64,000 nucleotides of DNA. Source: Marinobacter arenosus (GTDB lineage: Bacteria; Pseudomonadota; Gammaproteobacteria; Pseudomonadales; Oleiphilaceae). Where the stretch lies: contig NZ_JAHVAO010000001.1 in assembly GCF_019264345.1 (NCBI RefSeq), positions 1,860,001 to 1,924,000 on the forward strand, in the 5' to 3' direction. Within the stretch, counting starts at the first letter, position 1. Each line of letters opens with the position of its first letter. The position numbers were made by a program, and so were the translations under genes. This document shows positions 36,079 through 44,835 of this stretch, piece after piece. The notes beneath the pieces were generated by a model that saw only the letters and a list, made by a program, of their open reading frames with translations, was not told the origin of the DNA and did not search any database.

Positions 36079-36600
36079 TTATTCCTGGTAGGGCGACACC
36101 GCCTCCGCAACCATGGAGTAAGAGGACGTACCGATATCGTTCTCGGTGCGCTCAATCACAAGCGTTCCCTCGATCCAGACCGGGTCATAGAGCGCTTCGA
36201 GCTTGAAACCCTCTCGGTATTTCACGTGGATGATCTGGTTGGGCGGGGGCGGCGGCACATGGATACAGGCGCCGTAGTAGGGCACCAGGAAGAATTCCAG
36301 GATCCGCATGTCCTGGGTGGTTTTCAAGGGCACAACGAAACCGGGGATACGGCCGTCGACATTGCCCATCTCGGGCACCACACGTCCGGTCATGATTTCG
36401 TCCGGCAGCAACGGTGCCCCATCGCCCTCGTGCACAACTTCTGGCATATTTTCCAGCAACGCAAGGTCTTCGGCAGGCATCAGCTCCAGCCAATCGATTT
36501 CCCGGGGCTCGGCATGCACCGACACGGCATGCCCCAGCATCAGCGTCAACAATGCCGGCAGAAGCCATCGCCGCGGCGAGCGAAAAACAGAACGGGACAT
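36079..36600 (-). CDS. DUF3299 secreted protein
   Basis: A 173-residue protein with a signal peptide ending near SVHAEP (residue 31) and the DUF3299 core GRVVPEMGNVDGRIPGFVVPLKTTQDMRILEFFLVPYYGACIHVPPPPPNQIIHV. A cysteine and histidine in ACIHVPPPPPNQ are invariant in the family as I recall. It sits between zrgA and the ABC genes but on the opposite strand, divergent from the ABC pair. Families of this kind travel with zinc-regulated ABC systems. Function unknown. Confidence 0.82.
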   Translation of the reverse strand: MSRSVFRSPRRWLLPALLTLMLGHAVSVHAEPREIDWLELMPAEDLALLENMPEVVHEGDGAPLLPDEIMTGRVVPEMGNVDGRIPGFVVPLKTTQDMRILEFFLVPYYGACIHVPPPPPNQIIHVKYREGFKLEALYDPVWIEGTLVIERTENDIGTSSYSMVAEAVSPYQE

Positions 36601-36671
36601 CAGCACATGGTCTCCATTGGATCGAGGGATCTGATTTTCGGCAATCATACACCGGACAGAATGCAATCAAC

Positions 36672-37388
36672 ATGACCCGTACGACAGAATCAAACCAGCA
36701 TCCGGCCCCGCGGGCCTGCCCCGCCATTGAAACCGATGGTCTGAGCCACCGCTGGGACAACGAACAGCCCCCGATTACCTTTCCGGACCTGACCCTGGCG
36801 GCCGGTGAGCACCTGTTTCTCCATGGCCCCAGCGGCACTGGCAAGAGCACCTTCCTGAGCCTGCTGTCCGGAATGCTGCGGCCCTCGACCGGCGGCGTCC
36901 GGATCCTTGGCAGGCCGATACATCAACTCGGTGCCGGCGACCGTGACCGATTCAGGGCGGACCACATTGGCGTGATTTTCCAGCAGTTCAACCTGGTGCC
37001 CTACCTGACTGCGGAGGGCAACGTTACCCTGCCCTGCCGGCTGTCGGCGCAAAGGCGCGACGCCACCGACCCGGACCCGGTTCAGGAAGCCCATCGATTG
37101 CTGACGGCGCTCGCCATTCCCAGGGACTGCTGGCGGCGCGGGGTCACCCGCCTGAGCATCGGCCAGCAGCAGCGGATTGCCGCCGCCCGGGCCCTGATCG
37201 GCGGTCCGGAGGTCATCCTGGCCGACGAACCCACGTCGGCCCTGGACAGCGATAACCGCGACCGCTTCCTGGATCTTCTCCTGACCCTGGCTGAGGAACG
37301 AAACACCTCCGTTCTGTTCGTCAGCCATGACCGTAGCCTGGCGCAGCATTTCACCCATCAGGTTCGCCTGACGGAGGCTGGGCTATGA
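36672..37388 (+). CDS. ABC transporter ATPase, LolD/MacB-like (zinc locus)
   Basis: A 238-residue ATPase: Walker A GPSGTGKST, signature altered to LSIGQQQRIAAARAL, Walker B VILADEP, switch His in VSHDRSL. It groups with LolD/MacB-type ATPases that work with FtsX-type permeases. ATG 36672 is 71 bases after the divergent DUF3299 gene start. It is coupled (four-base overlap) to the permease. By analogy with Zrg systems it may act in zinc acquisition; direction and cargo are not shown by sequence. Confidence 0.82.
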   Translation: MTRTTESNQHPAPRACPAIETDGLSHRWDNEQPPITFPDLTLAAGEHLFLHGPSGTGKSTFLSLLSGMLRPSTGGVRILGRPIHQLGAGDRDRFRADHIGVIFQQFNLVPYLTAEGNVTLPCRLSAQRRDATDPDPVQEAHRLLTALAIPRDCWRRGVTRLSIGQQQRIAAARALIGGPEVILADEPTSALDSDNRDRFLDLLLTLAEERNTSVLFVSHDRSLAQHFTHQVRLTEAGL

Positions 37389-38659
37389 AGGCGCCTCTGG
37401 CGTTCTCCCTTGCCGCCGCCAGCCTGTGGTATCGCCGGCGGGTGCTGGGGCTGGTCTGCCTGACCCTGACCCTCAGCGTTACCCTGTTGCTGGGCATCCA
37501 GTACCTCCGCACCGAGGTCAAGCAATCGTTCACGAGCACCATCAGCGATACCGACCTGATCATCGGCGCACGAAGCGGACAGCTGAACCTTCTGCTCTAC
37601 ACGGTGTTTCATATTGGCGATGCCACCAACAACATCCGCTGGTCGACCTTCCAGGACCTGCGCAAGGATAGCCGCATCGACTGGTTGATACCGATTTCGC
37701 TGGGCGACAGCTATCGGGGCTTTCGGGTGGTCGGCACCGACGACGCGTTCCTGACGCACTTCCGCTACGGGCAGGGACAGAACCTGCAGCTGGCGGAGGG
37801 CCAATGGTTCGACAAGGTGTTCGATGTGGTACTGGGCGCCGGCGTCGCCCGCGATCAGGGGCATCGTATCGGCGACCGCATCGTGCTGTCACACGGCGGT
37901 GGCCGCACGAGCTTCTCGAATCACGACGACACCCCTTTCCGGGTCACCGGCGTCCTCGCCAACACCGGTACGCCGGTCGATCGCGCCGTTTATATCAGTC
38001 TCCCCGGCATGGAAGCGATGCACGTCGGCTGGGATTCCGGGGTCGCCATTCCCGGCCGGACACTGACGCCCGAGGAAGCCGAGGGCCGGGAATTCACGCC
38101 AGACGCCATCACCGCCGCGTTCGCCGGGCTGAAACGCAAGCTTCTGACGTTCCGGGTCCAGCGGGAATTGAACCAGTACACCGGCGAACCTCTCTCGGCG
38201 ATCCTGCCCGGCGTTGCCCTGAGCGAGCTCTGGCGGCTCATGAGCCAGTTCGAGCGTGCCCTGCTGGGCATCACCGGCTTCGTGGTGGTTACCAGCCTGA
38301 TTGGCCTGATCGCGGTGCTGCTGACTCTGCAGGCCCAGCGCACCCACGAAGTTTCCATTCTGCGAGCCACGGGAGCCTCTCCCGGCTTGATTGCCGCCCT
38401 GTACCTGATCGAATGTGTGGCCCTGGCTGTTGTGGCCTGCGTCCTGGCGGTGGCACTCAGTGCCCTGGCGGTATCCGCGCTCGGCCCATGGCTGCAGGAA
38501 ACCTACGGCCTGCAAATCCGGCTGCGTCCGCTCAACGTCGCGGAATGGAGCCTGCTCGGCGCCGTTCCTCTCGCCGCCCTGCTGGTGGCGCTCATCCCCG
38601 CCATCAGCGCCTGGCGCAAAAGCCGCGCCCTGGGCCTGGGCGACAGCGGCGAGGAGTGA
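37385..38659 (+). CDS. FtsX-type ABC permease (zinc locus)
   Basis: A 424-residue membrane protein of the FtsX/MacB family. One N-terminal membrane helix (LGLVCLTLTLSVTLLLGI) is followed by a large periplasmic domain (about 45-285) and three C-terminal helices (ITGFVVVTSLIGLIAVLLTL; LIECVALAVVACVLAVAL; LGAVPLAALLVALIPAI). This topology is typical of systems that act on periplasmic or lipoprotein cargo rather than classic importers. It forms a two-gene operon with the ATPase. Confidence 0.83.
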   Translation: MKAPLAFSLAAASLWYRRRVLGLVCLTLTLSVTLLLGIQYLRTEVKQSFTSTISDTDLIIGARSGQLNLLLYTVFHIGDATNNIRWSTFQDLRKDSRIDWLIPISLGDSYRGFRVVGTDDAFLTHFRYGQGQNLQLAEGQWFDKVFDVVLGAGVARDQGHRIGDRIVLSHGGGRTSFSNHDDTPFRVTGVLANTGTPVDRAVYISLPGMEAMHVGWDSGVAIPGRTLTPEEAEGREFTPDAITAAFAGLKRKLLTFRVQRELNQYTGEPLSAILPGVALSELWRLMSQFERALLGITGFVVVTSLIGLIAVLLTLQAQRTHEVSILRATGASPGLIAALYLIECVALAVVACVLAVALSALAVSALGPWLQETYGLQIRLRPLNVAEWSLLGAVPLAALLVALIPAISAWRKSRALGLGDSGEE

Positions 38660-38761
38660 CGGACATCACGCCGCCATGGTAATGACAACCCTGTAAATTG
38701 ACCAACTTAGCGTCCAGACTTATAGTTGATTGCAACCACAACAACCGATGTTGGGCACGTG

Positions 38762-38968
38762 ATGGAACAGTCCGAAGTACAGGCATTAGCGGACAAGCTG
38801 GATAAGCTGATCGAGCACTGTCAGAAACTGGAGCGGGATAACGCCACGTTGCGGGACCTGCAGGATGACTGGAACCGCGAGCGGGCCCAGTTGATGCACA
38901 AGAATGATCTTGCCAAAAACAAGATCGAAGCCATGATTGGCCGCCTGCGGGCGTTGGAGCACCACTGA
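38762..38968 (+). CDS. TIGR02449 family coiled-coil protein (ZapB-like)
   Basis: A 68-residue protein that is almost entirely coiled coil (heptads in LADKLDKLIEHCQKLERDNATLRDLQDDWNRERAQL). The family precedes zapA in many gammaproteobacteria and resembles the division factor ZapB. Its stop overlaps the zapA start. ATG 38762 was chosen over an open frame that begins at 38726. Confidence 0.82.
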   Translation: MEQSEVQALADKLDKLIEHCQKLERDNATLRDLQDDWNRERAQLMHKNDLAKNKIEAMIGRLRALEHH

Positions 38969-39264
38969 TGTCTCAGCAACCCACCACCGTAGAGGTGAAG
39001 ATCCTCGACAAGGAATACCTGGTCGCTTGCCCGGAGGAGGAACGTGAGGCCCTGCTGCGCGCAGCCCGACACCTGGATGGCAAAATGCGCGAAATCCGCT
39101 CTAGCGGCAAGGTCTTCGGCACCGAGCGCATCGCAGTCATGGCCGCACTGAACATCACTCACGAACTGCTGGAGCGGGACACCATGTCGGACGCCACCAG
39201 CTCTCTGCTCCAGGCGATGGGAAGCAAGCTGGACAGTGCCCTGGGCGATTCCACGGGCCGGTAG
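38968..39264 (+). CDS. zapA: cell division protein ZapA
   Basis: A 98-residue protein with an N-terminal beta domain (TVEVKILDKEYLVACPEEEREALLRAA) and a C-terminal coiled coil ending in DTMSDATSSLLQAMGSKLDSAL. ZapA bundles FtsZ filaments at the division ring. Its place before the 6S RNA gene and fau is the conserved gammaproteobacterial order. Confidence 0.94.
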   Translation: MSQQPTTVEVKILDKEYLVACPEEEREALLRAARHLDGKMREIRSSGKVFGTERIAVMAALNITHELLERDTMSDATSSLLQAMGSKLDSALGDSTGR

Positions 39265-39301
39265 GAAACCTTACCGCTTGGCAAGGGTTACAGAATCGGT
39301 G

Positions 39302-39332
39302 TTGCAATCGGCCCCGGCAGTGCCCGTATAAT
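39302..39332 (+). promoter_or_regulatory. sigma-70 promoter for 6S RNA
   Basis: A consensus -10 TATAAT at 39327-39332 lies seven bases before the predicted 6S 5' end. TTGCAA at 39302-39307 is a possible -35 with a long (19-nt) spacer. Confidence 0.6.
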
Positions 39333-39338
39333 GGGATC

Positions 39339-39518
39339 AACTTCCTGGGCTGTTCGCGATAGTCGGAGACGTCCTCGAGCCGATGCGCACTACCCAGGTG
39401 GCTACTTCAGGGCATTGTGAGCACGTCCCCGACAGGGGAAAGCCTAATATGTCACAGCGGCCACCGACCTTGAACTTTGGGTTCAAGGGCCACATCCGAT
39501 AACGGCAGCCCGGGAAGC
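39339..39518 (+). ncRNA. ssrS: 6S RNA (SsrS)
   Basis: A roughly 180-nt RNA between zapA and fau, the usual position. Its ends pair (CTTCCTGGGCTGTT near 39342 with GGCAGCCCGGGAAG near 39503-39516). The centre holds GTTCGCGATAG, GAGCCGATGCGCA and the conserved block CCTTGAACTTTGGGTTCAAGG. 6S RNA binds the RNA polymerase-sigma-70 holoenzyme by mimicking an open promoter. Exact ends are estimates from the closing stem. Confidence 0.93.
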
Positions 39519-39524
39519 TTTATT

Positions 39525-40172
39525 TTGAGCCAGCCTATCGATCCGCAACCGTTCGATTCCCATTCCGACACGGTTCCACGCAGCGAACTCCGCAAGCGCC
39601 TGCGCCGGCATCGACGCTCCCTGTCGTACGAGGAACAGCAACAGGCCTCGGAACACCTCGCCCTGAACCTGCTGAACAACCCGGACCTGCACCGCGCCCG
39701 ACACGTTGCCGTCTATCTGCCGAACGATGGCGAGATTGATCCGCGGCTCTACATGGACCTGGGCCGACGCAAAGGCATCCTCTTCTACCTGCCGGTTCTG
39801 CACCCGATTCACCCGGGCAAACTGGTGTTCAGCCCCTATTCTGATGACGTTGAGCTGCGCCCCAACCGCTTTGGCATACCGGAGCCTGCGTTCAGTGACG
39901 CCCTGAAGCGCCCGGCCTGGGCCCTGGACGCGGTGCTGTTTCCGCTGGTCGGTTTTGATGAAAACGGGGGACGACTGGGCATGGGAGGCGGATTTTACGA
40001 CCGGACCTTCGCCTTCAGCCGGATACGGCCAAGGCTCGCGCCCAAACTGATTGGACTTGCCCATGATTTTCAGAGGGTGCGGCAGCTACCCATTGAACCC
40101 TGGGACGTGCCGCTGCATGGGGTGGTGACCGACCGGCGGTGTTACCGGTTCAGGCGCCCTTCGGCAACCTGA
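39525..40172 (+). CDS. fau: 5-formyltetrahydrofolate cyclo-ligase
   Basis: A 215-residue folate enzyme (YgfA/Fau) that converts 5-formyl-THF to 5,10-methenyl-THF with ATP. RSELRKRLRRHRRSLSYEEQ and VAVYLPNDGEID form the N-terminal half; GFDENGGRLGMGGGFYDRTF is the active-site signature. No ATG occurs at a sensible place; TTG 39525 has GGAAG eight bases upstream and is the likely start. That site uses the last bases of the 6S RNA, so fau is probably expressed by read-through of ssrS. Confidence 0.92.
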   Translation: MSQPIDPQPFDSHSDTVPRSELRKRLRRHRRSLSYEEQQQASEHLALNLLNNPDLHRARHVAVYLPNDGEIDPRLYMDLGRRKGILFYLPVLHPIHPGKLVFSPYSDDVELRPNRFGIPEPAFSDALKRPAWALDAVLFPLVGFDENGGRLGMGGGFYDRTFAFSRIRPRLAPKLIGLAHDFQRVRQLPIEPWDVPLHGVVTDRRCYRFRRPSAT

Positions 40173-40306
40173 AGCGACCCGATGGTGACGCCAGCTTCAA
40201 TGCGGGGTTGATCTTCGGAGGCGTGAATCGACGTGAAACCAGTGATGACAAGGCCTACAGCAAATATCAGCACGACCGCTTTGATAATGTCAGGCTTGCC
40301 GCCCAT
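40142..40306 (-). CDS. small single-span membrane protein, unknown
   Basis: A 54-residue protein, MGGKPDIIKAVVLIFAVGLVITGFTSIHASE followed by a short polar tail. One hydrophobic helix (about residues 9-26) could be a membrane anchor or an uncleaved signal. ATG 40306 has a strong AGGAAG site. It overlaps the end of the convergent fau gene by 31 bp. I do not know its function; a good ribosome-binding site and a clean helix argue that it is real. Confidence 0.6.
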   Translation of the reverse strand: MGGKPDIIKAVVLIFAVGLVITGFTSIHASEDQPRIEAGVTIGSLQVAEGRLNR

Positions 40307-40420
40307 GATTGTCGCTTCCTTCAAAGACAGTTCTTAAAATGTTTGAAAATCAGGTAGCTATTTCTGTTTCCAAGAATTAACCGAAAGACTAACACGCACC
40401 CCAGGTTTTACAATTTTTGA

Positions 40421-40441
40421 CAGGTTACAGTTCTGTAACCT
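40421..40441. promoter_or_regulatory. 9-bp-arm palindrome between small membrane gene and ilvA
   Basis: AGGTTACAG-TT-CTGTAACCT (40422-40441) lies about 115 bp upstream of the small membrane protein gene and 29 bp past the ilvA stop. It has no T-run on either side, so an operator is more likely than a terminator. Binding factor unknown. Confidence 0.4.
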
Positions 40442-40469
40442 TCCGGGGATGCGCGATCTCCCCCTCGAG

Positions 40470-42005
40470 TCAGTCAGGCCGGCTATTGCCGGCACCCAGG
40501 AACAACTGGTAGGCCTCATTGTCGGTCATGTTCTCGTACCGGAAACCCACCTTGTCCAGCATCTTCTCAAAGTCACGGACTTCGTCATCGTTCACCTGGG
40601 CGCCCAAAAGCACCCGGCTGTATGCCGCACCGTGGTTGCGGTAATGGAACATGGAAATGTTCCAGCGGGTCCCAAGTGACATCAGGAACTTCAACAGCGC
40701 GCCCGGGCGTTCCGGGAACTCGAACTGAAAGACCTTCTCGTTGGTGATGCTCGGGGCATGGCCACCGACCATATGGCGGATGTGCTGCTTCGCGAGGTCA
40801 CTGTCGGTCAGATCGATGACACCATAGCCGGATTCCCGCAGGTCCTGAACCAGGTCTTCACGGCCGTGGCCACCGGCCTGGATCTGGATACCGACGAAAA
40901 TCGTCGCCTCATCCCGATCCGCGTAACGGTAGTTGAACTCGGTGATGCTGCGTTTGTGCAGGGCATTGATGAACGTCTTGAACGCCCCGGGCTTCTCCGG
41001 AATGGTTACCGCCAGAATTGCCTCACGCTGCTCACCGATCTCGGTACGCTCGGACACATAACGCAGCCGGTCGAAGTTCATGTTGGCACCACTCAGGGTC
41101 GCCACCAGGTTTTCACCCTCGATCTGTTCACGCTGGATGTACTTCTTGATACCAGCAACCCCCAGGGCACCGGCAGGCTCTGCGATTGACCGGGTGTCCT
41201 CGAACACGTCCTTGATCGCGGCGCAGATTTCATCGGTGGAGACGGTGATCACCTCGTCAACGTGATCCTTGCAGATTTCCCACGGGTATTTGCCGATCTG
41301 CTTGACCGCCACACCATCGGCAAAGATGCCCACTTCGTCCAGAACCACGCGCTTGCCCGCCTTCATGGCGGCCTGCAGGCAATTGGAATCCTCCGGCTCG
41401 ACACCGATGACCTTGATCTCGGGGCGCAGATACTTGATGTAAGCCGCCATGCCGGCAATCAGGCCACCGCCCCCCACACAGATAAAGATGGCGTGAATGG
41501 GCTGACTGAACTGCCACATGATTTCCATGGCCACGGTACCCTGGCCCGCAATCACGTCGGGATCGTCAAAGGGCGGTATGTAGGTGTAGCCATGCTTCTG
41601 GATCAGTTCCTGGGCGTGGGCTGCAGCTTCATCAAAAGCGTCGCCCCTGAGCACCACCTTGGCACCGTGGTCCCGCACCGAGCGTACTTTGATCTCCGGC
41701 GTGGTCTGCGGCATCACGATCACCGCCTTGATACCCAGCTTCTTGGCCGCCAGCGCCACGCCCTGGGCATGGTTGCCGGCGGACGCGCAAATCACGCCCT
41801 TGGCCTTCTGCTCCTCGGACAGTTGCGCAATCCGGTTGTACGCGCCGCGAATCTTGAAAGAGAACACCGGCTGAAGGTCTTCGCGCTTGAGCAGAATGTT
41901 ATTGCCAAAACGCTTGGACAGACTGCGGGCTTCAGTCAGGGGTGTTTCGATGGCCACGTCATAGACGCGCGCATCGAGAATCTTCTTGATGTAGCGTTGC
42001 GGCAT
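40470..42005 (-). CDS. ilvA: threonine ammonia-lyase, biosynthetic (IlvA)
   Basis: A 511-residue PLP enzyme making 2-oxobutyrate from threonine for isoleucine synthesis. FSFKIRGAYNR (near residue 50) contains the PLP lysine, ASAGNHAQG and VGGGGLIAG bind the phosphate. The C-terminal third has two ACT-like regulatory repeats (ILAVTIPEKPGAFKTF and VFQFEFPERPGALLKF), indicating the long, isoleucine-inhibited form. It diverges from rpiA. Confidence 0.96.
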   Translation of the reverse strand: MPQRYIKKILDARVYDVAIETPLTEARSLSKRFGNNILLKREDLQPVFSFKIRGAYNRIAQLSEEQKAKGVICASAGNHAQGVALAAKKLGIKAVIVMPQTTPEIKVRSVRDHGAKVVLRGDAFDEAAAHAQELIQKHGYTYIPPFDDPDVIAGQGTVAMEIMWQFSQPIHAIFICVGGGGLIAGMAAYIKYLRPEIKVIGVEPEDSNCLQAAMKAGKRVVLDEVGIFADGVAVKQIGKYPWEICKDHVDEVITVSTDEICAAIKDVFEDTRSIAEPAGALGVAGIKKYIQREQIEGENLVATLSGANMNFDRLRYVSERTEIGEQREAILAVTIPEKPGAFKTFINALHKRSITEFNYRYADRDEATIFVGIQIQAGGHGREDLVQDLRESGYGVIDLTDSDLAKQHIRHMVGGHAPSITNEKVFQFEFPERPGALLKFLMSLGTRWNISMFHYRNHGAAYSRVLLGAQVNDDEVRDFEKMLDKVGFRYENMTDNEAYQLFLGAGNSRPD

Positions 42006-42097
42006 AGCGATTCCGGTTGTTGGTGGTTGGCTGGGAAAAACCCACAGTGTAGGAAGTTTGCACGGCAGCCGTCTATAAGCAGACCGCCCGGAAGAGC

Positions 42098-42103
42098 TAT
42101 AAT
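42098..42103 (+). promoter_or_regulatory. probable -10 box for rpiA
   Basis: TATAAT lies 40 bp before the rpiA start in the 137-bp ilvA-rpiA divergent region. I see no good -35 at 17 nt spacing. Confidence 0.45.
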
Positions 42104-42142
42104 GGCGTGAAACTCATTCAGATTTGGACCCGGAGCCCCTCC

Positions 42143-42835
42143 ATGACCTCCTCCATGACCCAGGACGAACTCAAAAAAGCCGTGGCAAAAGCCGCCGTTG
42201 ACTACATCGCGCCGCGCCTCGACAGCGACAGCATCGTCGGCGTCGGGACGGGAAGCACCGCCAATTTCTTCATCGACATGCTGGCCGAGCTGAAAACCGA
42301 ATTTGACGGCGCCGTTGCCAGCTCAGAGGCCACAGCGGAGCGCCTGAAAAGCCACGGCATCCCGGTGTATGATCTGAACAGCGCGGGCTCGCTGGAGTTC
42401 TACGTGGACGGAGCCGACGAAACCAATGAGCGACTGGAGCTGATCAAGGGCGGCGGCGCAGCACTGACCCGCGAGAAGATCGTGGCCGCGGTTGCAGAGA
42501 CCTTCATCTGCATTGCCGACGAATCGAAGATGGTGGGCGTACTGGGCCGCTTTCCGCTGCCAGTGGAAGTCATCCCCATGGCGCGCAGCCACGTGGGCCG
42601 CGAAATCGTGAAACTCGGCGGCGACCCGGTCTACCGGGAGGGCGTTGTCACCGACAACGGCAACATCATTATTGACGTCCATAACCTGGACATCTCCCGC
42701 CCCATCGACATCGAAGGAAAGCTGAACAACATCGTTGGCGTGGTGACCAATGGCCTCTTCGCCCGTCGGCCTGCGGATCTTCTGTTACTGGGCACCAGCA
42801 CCGGAGTCAACAGCATCCCCCGCCCGGGCGCCTGA
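42143..42835 (+). CDS. rpiA: ribose-5-phosphate isomerase A
   Basis: A 230-residue sugar isomerase of the pentose phosphate pathway, interconverting ribose 5-phosphate and ribulose 5-phosphate. [54 protein letters not shown] and the C-terminal [19 protein letters not shown] are diagnostic. I chose ATG 42143 with GGAG seven bases upstream. A strong terminator follows. Confidence 0.96.
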   Translation: MTSSMTQDELKKAVAKAAVDYIAPRLDSDSIVGVGTGSTANFFIDMLAELKTEFDGAVASSEATAERLKSHGIPVYDLNSAGSLEFYVDGADETNERLELIKGGGAALTREKIVAAVAETFICIADESKMVGVLGRFPLPVEVIPMARSHVGREIVKLGGDPVYREGVVTDNGNIIIDVHNLDISRPIDIEGKLNNIVGVVTNGLFARRPADLLLLGTSTGVNSIPRPGA

Positions 42836-42862
42836 TTGGCCCCAGGGCCCGAGCCCGCACAG

Positions 42863-42890
42863 AAGCTGGCCTCCGGGCCGGCTTTTTTAT
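42863..42890 (+). terminator. Rho-independent terminator after rpiA
   Basis: AGCTGGCC-TCC-GGGCCGGCT with six T residues, 28 bases past the rpiA stop. Confidence 0.88.
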
Positions 42891-42980
42891 TGTCCCAATG
42901 GAACAAAACCAAGCGCTTGCTTGGTGCTCAAAAGTGCGCAACACTGCTTCCCATGATTCCAGATCACAGGGAGCCCTACC

Positions 42981-44120
42981 GTGTCCGATTACTTCAACGA
43001 CATCCACGAGCAAGCGCGCCTGAGCGCCCGAAAGTTCATCAATACCCACGTCCTGCCGCACATTGACGACTGGGAAGAGGCCGGCGAATTCCCGCGGGCG
43101 CTTTACCGGCTGGCGGGCGACGCGGGCCTGCTGGGCATCGGGTTCCCGGAATCGCTCGGCGGCACCGGCGAGGGCGACCTGTTCCTGCGCGTGGCCGTTT
43201 CAGAGGAGTTGATGCGTTCCACCTCTGGCGGTCTGGTGGCCAGCCTGGGGTCGCTCGACATCGGGCTGCCCCCTGTCGCCAAGTGGGCCAGGCCGGAAAT
43301 CCGGGAACAGATCGTGCCGCCGGTTCTGCGGGGCGAGAAAATTGCCGCCCTGGCCGTCACCGAGCCCGGCGGCGGTTCCGATGTTGCCCATCTGAAAACC
43401 CGCGCCGTCCGGGACGGCGACCACTACATTGTCAATGGCAGCAAAACCTTCATCACCAGCGGGCTGCGCGCGGACCACTACACCGTGGCGGTGCGTACCG
43501 GCGGCGAGGGCCACAGCGGCATCAGCCTGTTGCTGATCGACCGTGACATGCCCGGCTTTTCAACCGGCAGGAAGCTGCGCAAGATGGGCTGGTGGGCCAG
43601 CGACACCGCGGAGCTGTTTTTTGAGGACTGCCGGGTTCCGGCCGACCGTTTGATCGGCGCGGAAAACGCCGGCTTCATGGCCATCATGAGCAACTTCCTG
43701 GCCGAGCGACTGAGCCTGTCGATCATGGCTTACATGACGGCGCAGCTGGCTTACGAAGCCGCCCTCGACTATGCCAACCAGCGCGAGGCTTTCGGCCGCA
43801 ACCTCACCGGGTTCCAGGTGACCCGCCACAAGCTGGTGGACATGGCGACCCAGATCGATGTCGCCCGAGAGTACACCTACCGCTGTGCGGATCTGATGCA
43901 GGCGGGCAAGAATCCAATCAAGCAGGTCGCCATGGCAAAAAACTTCTCGGTCGAGGTCTGCGAGAAAGTCACCCGGGAGGCGGTACAGATCTTCGGGGGC
44001 ATGGGCTACATGCGGGAATCGGTGGTCGAACGCCTGTATCGGGACGCCAAGATCCTGTCCATCGGAGGAGGCACCACGGAAATCATGAAGGAGCTGATCA
44101 GCAAACAGCTGAAGTTCTAG
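42981..44120 (+). CDS. acyl-CoA dehydrogenase family protein
   Basis: A 379-residue flavoenzyme that introduces the alpha-beta double bond in an acyl-CoA. AALAVTEPGGGSDVAHLKTRA and YIVNGSKTFITSG are the first family signature; QREAFGRNLTGFQV and QIFGGMGYMRE the second. The usual Glu of medium-chain enzymes near the C-terminus is Gly here (SIGGGTTEIMKEL), so the base is probably the Glu in LAYEAALDYANQREAFG, as in long-chain/isovaleryl-type enzymes. The substrate is unknown. It stands alone between rpiA and ppa. Confidence 0.9.
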   Translation: MSDYFNDIHEQARLSARKFINTHVLPHIDDWEEAGEFPRALYRLAGDAGLLGIGFPESLGGTGEGDLFLRVAVSEELMRSTSGGLVASLGSLDIGLPPVAKWARPEIREQIVPPVLRGEKIAALAVTEPGGGSDVAHLKTRAVRDGDHYIVNGSKTFITSGLRADHYTVAVRTGGEGHSGISLLLIDRDMPGFSTGRKLRKMGWWASDTAELFFEDCRVPADRLIGAENAGFMAIMSNFLAERLSLSIMAYMTAQLAYEAALDYANQREAFGRNLTGFQVTRHKLVDMATQIDVAREYTYRCADLMQAGKNPIKQVAMAKNFSVEVCEKVTREAVQIFGGMGYMRESVVERLYRDAKILSIGGGTTEIMKELISKQLKF

Positions 44121-44170
44121 CCTGGCAGAGGCAAGACCAACGTTTAGTTTCGAACTGCAGGAGACTTCCG

Positions 44171-44176
44171 TATAAT
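44171..44176 (+). promoter_or_regulatory. -10 box for ppa
   Basis: TATAAT 61 bp before the ppa start in a 117-bp gap; the -35 region (TTTCGA) is poor. Confidence 0.5.
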
Positions 44177-44237
44177 TGCGGCCACTTTTTAGCCGCAGTT
44201 AAACACACTATCTAAACGCACCTAGGAAGAGTCGACT

Positions 44238-44765
44238 ATGCAATTCGCAAACATTCCGTCAGGCAAGAATCCGCCTGAAGACATCTACGTTGCCATCGAA
44301 ATCCCGGCCAACAGCTCACCGGTCAAGTACGAACTGGACAAGGACATGGGTGCTCTGCTGGTCGACCGCTTCATGGCCACGCCCATGTTCTACCCGGCCA
44401 ACTACGGGTTTATCCCCCACACCCTGGCCGACGACGGCGATCCACTGGACGTGCTGGTTGTCACTCCGTACCCGGTCCAGGCCGGCTCCGTGATCCGCTG
44501 CCGTCCGGTGGGCGTCCTGAACATGGAAGACGAAGCAGGCGGTGACGCCAAGCTGGTGGCGGTACCTCATGACAAGCTCACCACCACCTACCACGGTGTC
44601 AAGGAAGTGGACGACCTGCCCGAGCTGCTGCGCGACCAGATCCGGCACTTCTTCGAGAACTACAAGACGCTCGAGCCGGGCAAGTGGGTCAAGGTTCAGG
44701 GCTGGGATAACGCCGCTGCCGCCAAGAAGGCCATCGAAGACTCGATCAAGGCTTACAAGGGCTGA
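44238..44765 (+). CDS. ppa: inorganic pyrophosphatase (family I)
   Basis: A 175-residue magnesium-dependent enzyme that hydrolyses pyrophosphate and drives biosynthesis. The signature [11 protein letters not shown] supplies three metal-binding Asp residues; [16 protein letters not shown] and [12 protein letters not shown] are conserved active-site segments. AGGAAGAG lies upstream of ATG 44238. A terminator follows 26 bases after the stop. Confidence 0.97.
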   Translation: MQFANIPSGKNPPEDIYVAIEIPANSSPVKYELDKDMGALLVDRFMATPMFYPANYGFIPHTLADDGDPLDVLVVTPYPVQAGSVIRCRPVGVLNMEDEAGGDAKLVAVPHDKLTTTYHGVKEVDDLPELLRDQIRHFFENYKTLEPGKWVKVQGWDNAAAAKKAIEDSIKAYKG

Positions 44766-44785
44766 TCACCCCGTCTTCGACGCAC

Positions 44786-44815
44786 AAAAAACCGGGCAAA
44801 CGCCCGGTTTTTTTG
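44786..44815. terminator. Rho-independent terminator between ppa and DUF2333 gene
   Basis: ACCGGGC-AAAC-GCCCGGT with a T-run on the right and an A-run on the left, so it can serve both convergent genes. Confidence 0.9.
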
Positions 44816-44835
44816 TACTTGCCTGCGCGCCCCGG

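Noticed and set aside
41262..42110. 282-codon plus-strand open frame
   Set aside because: Antisense to ilvA; no recognisable domain.
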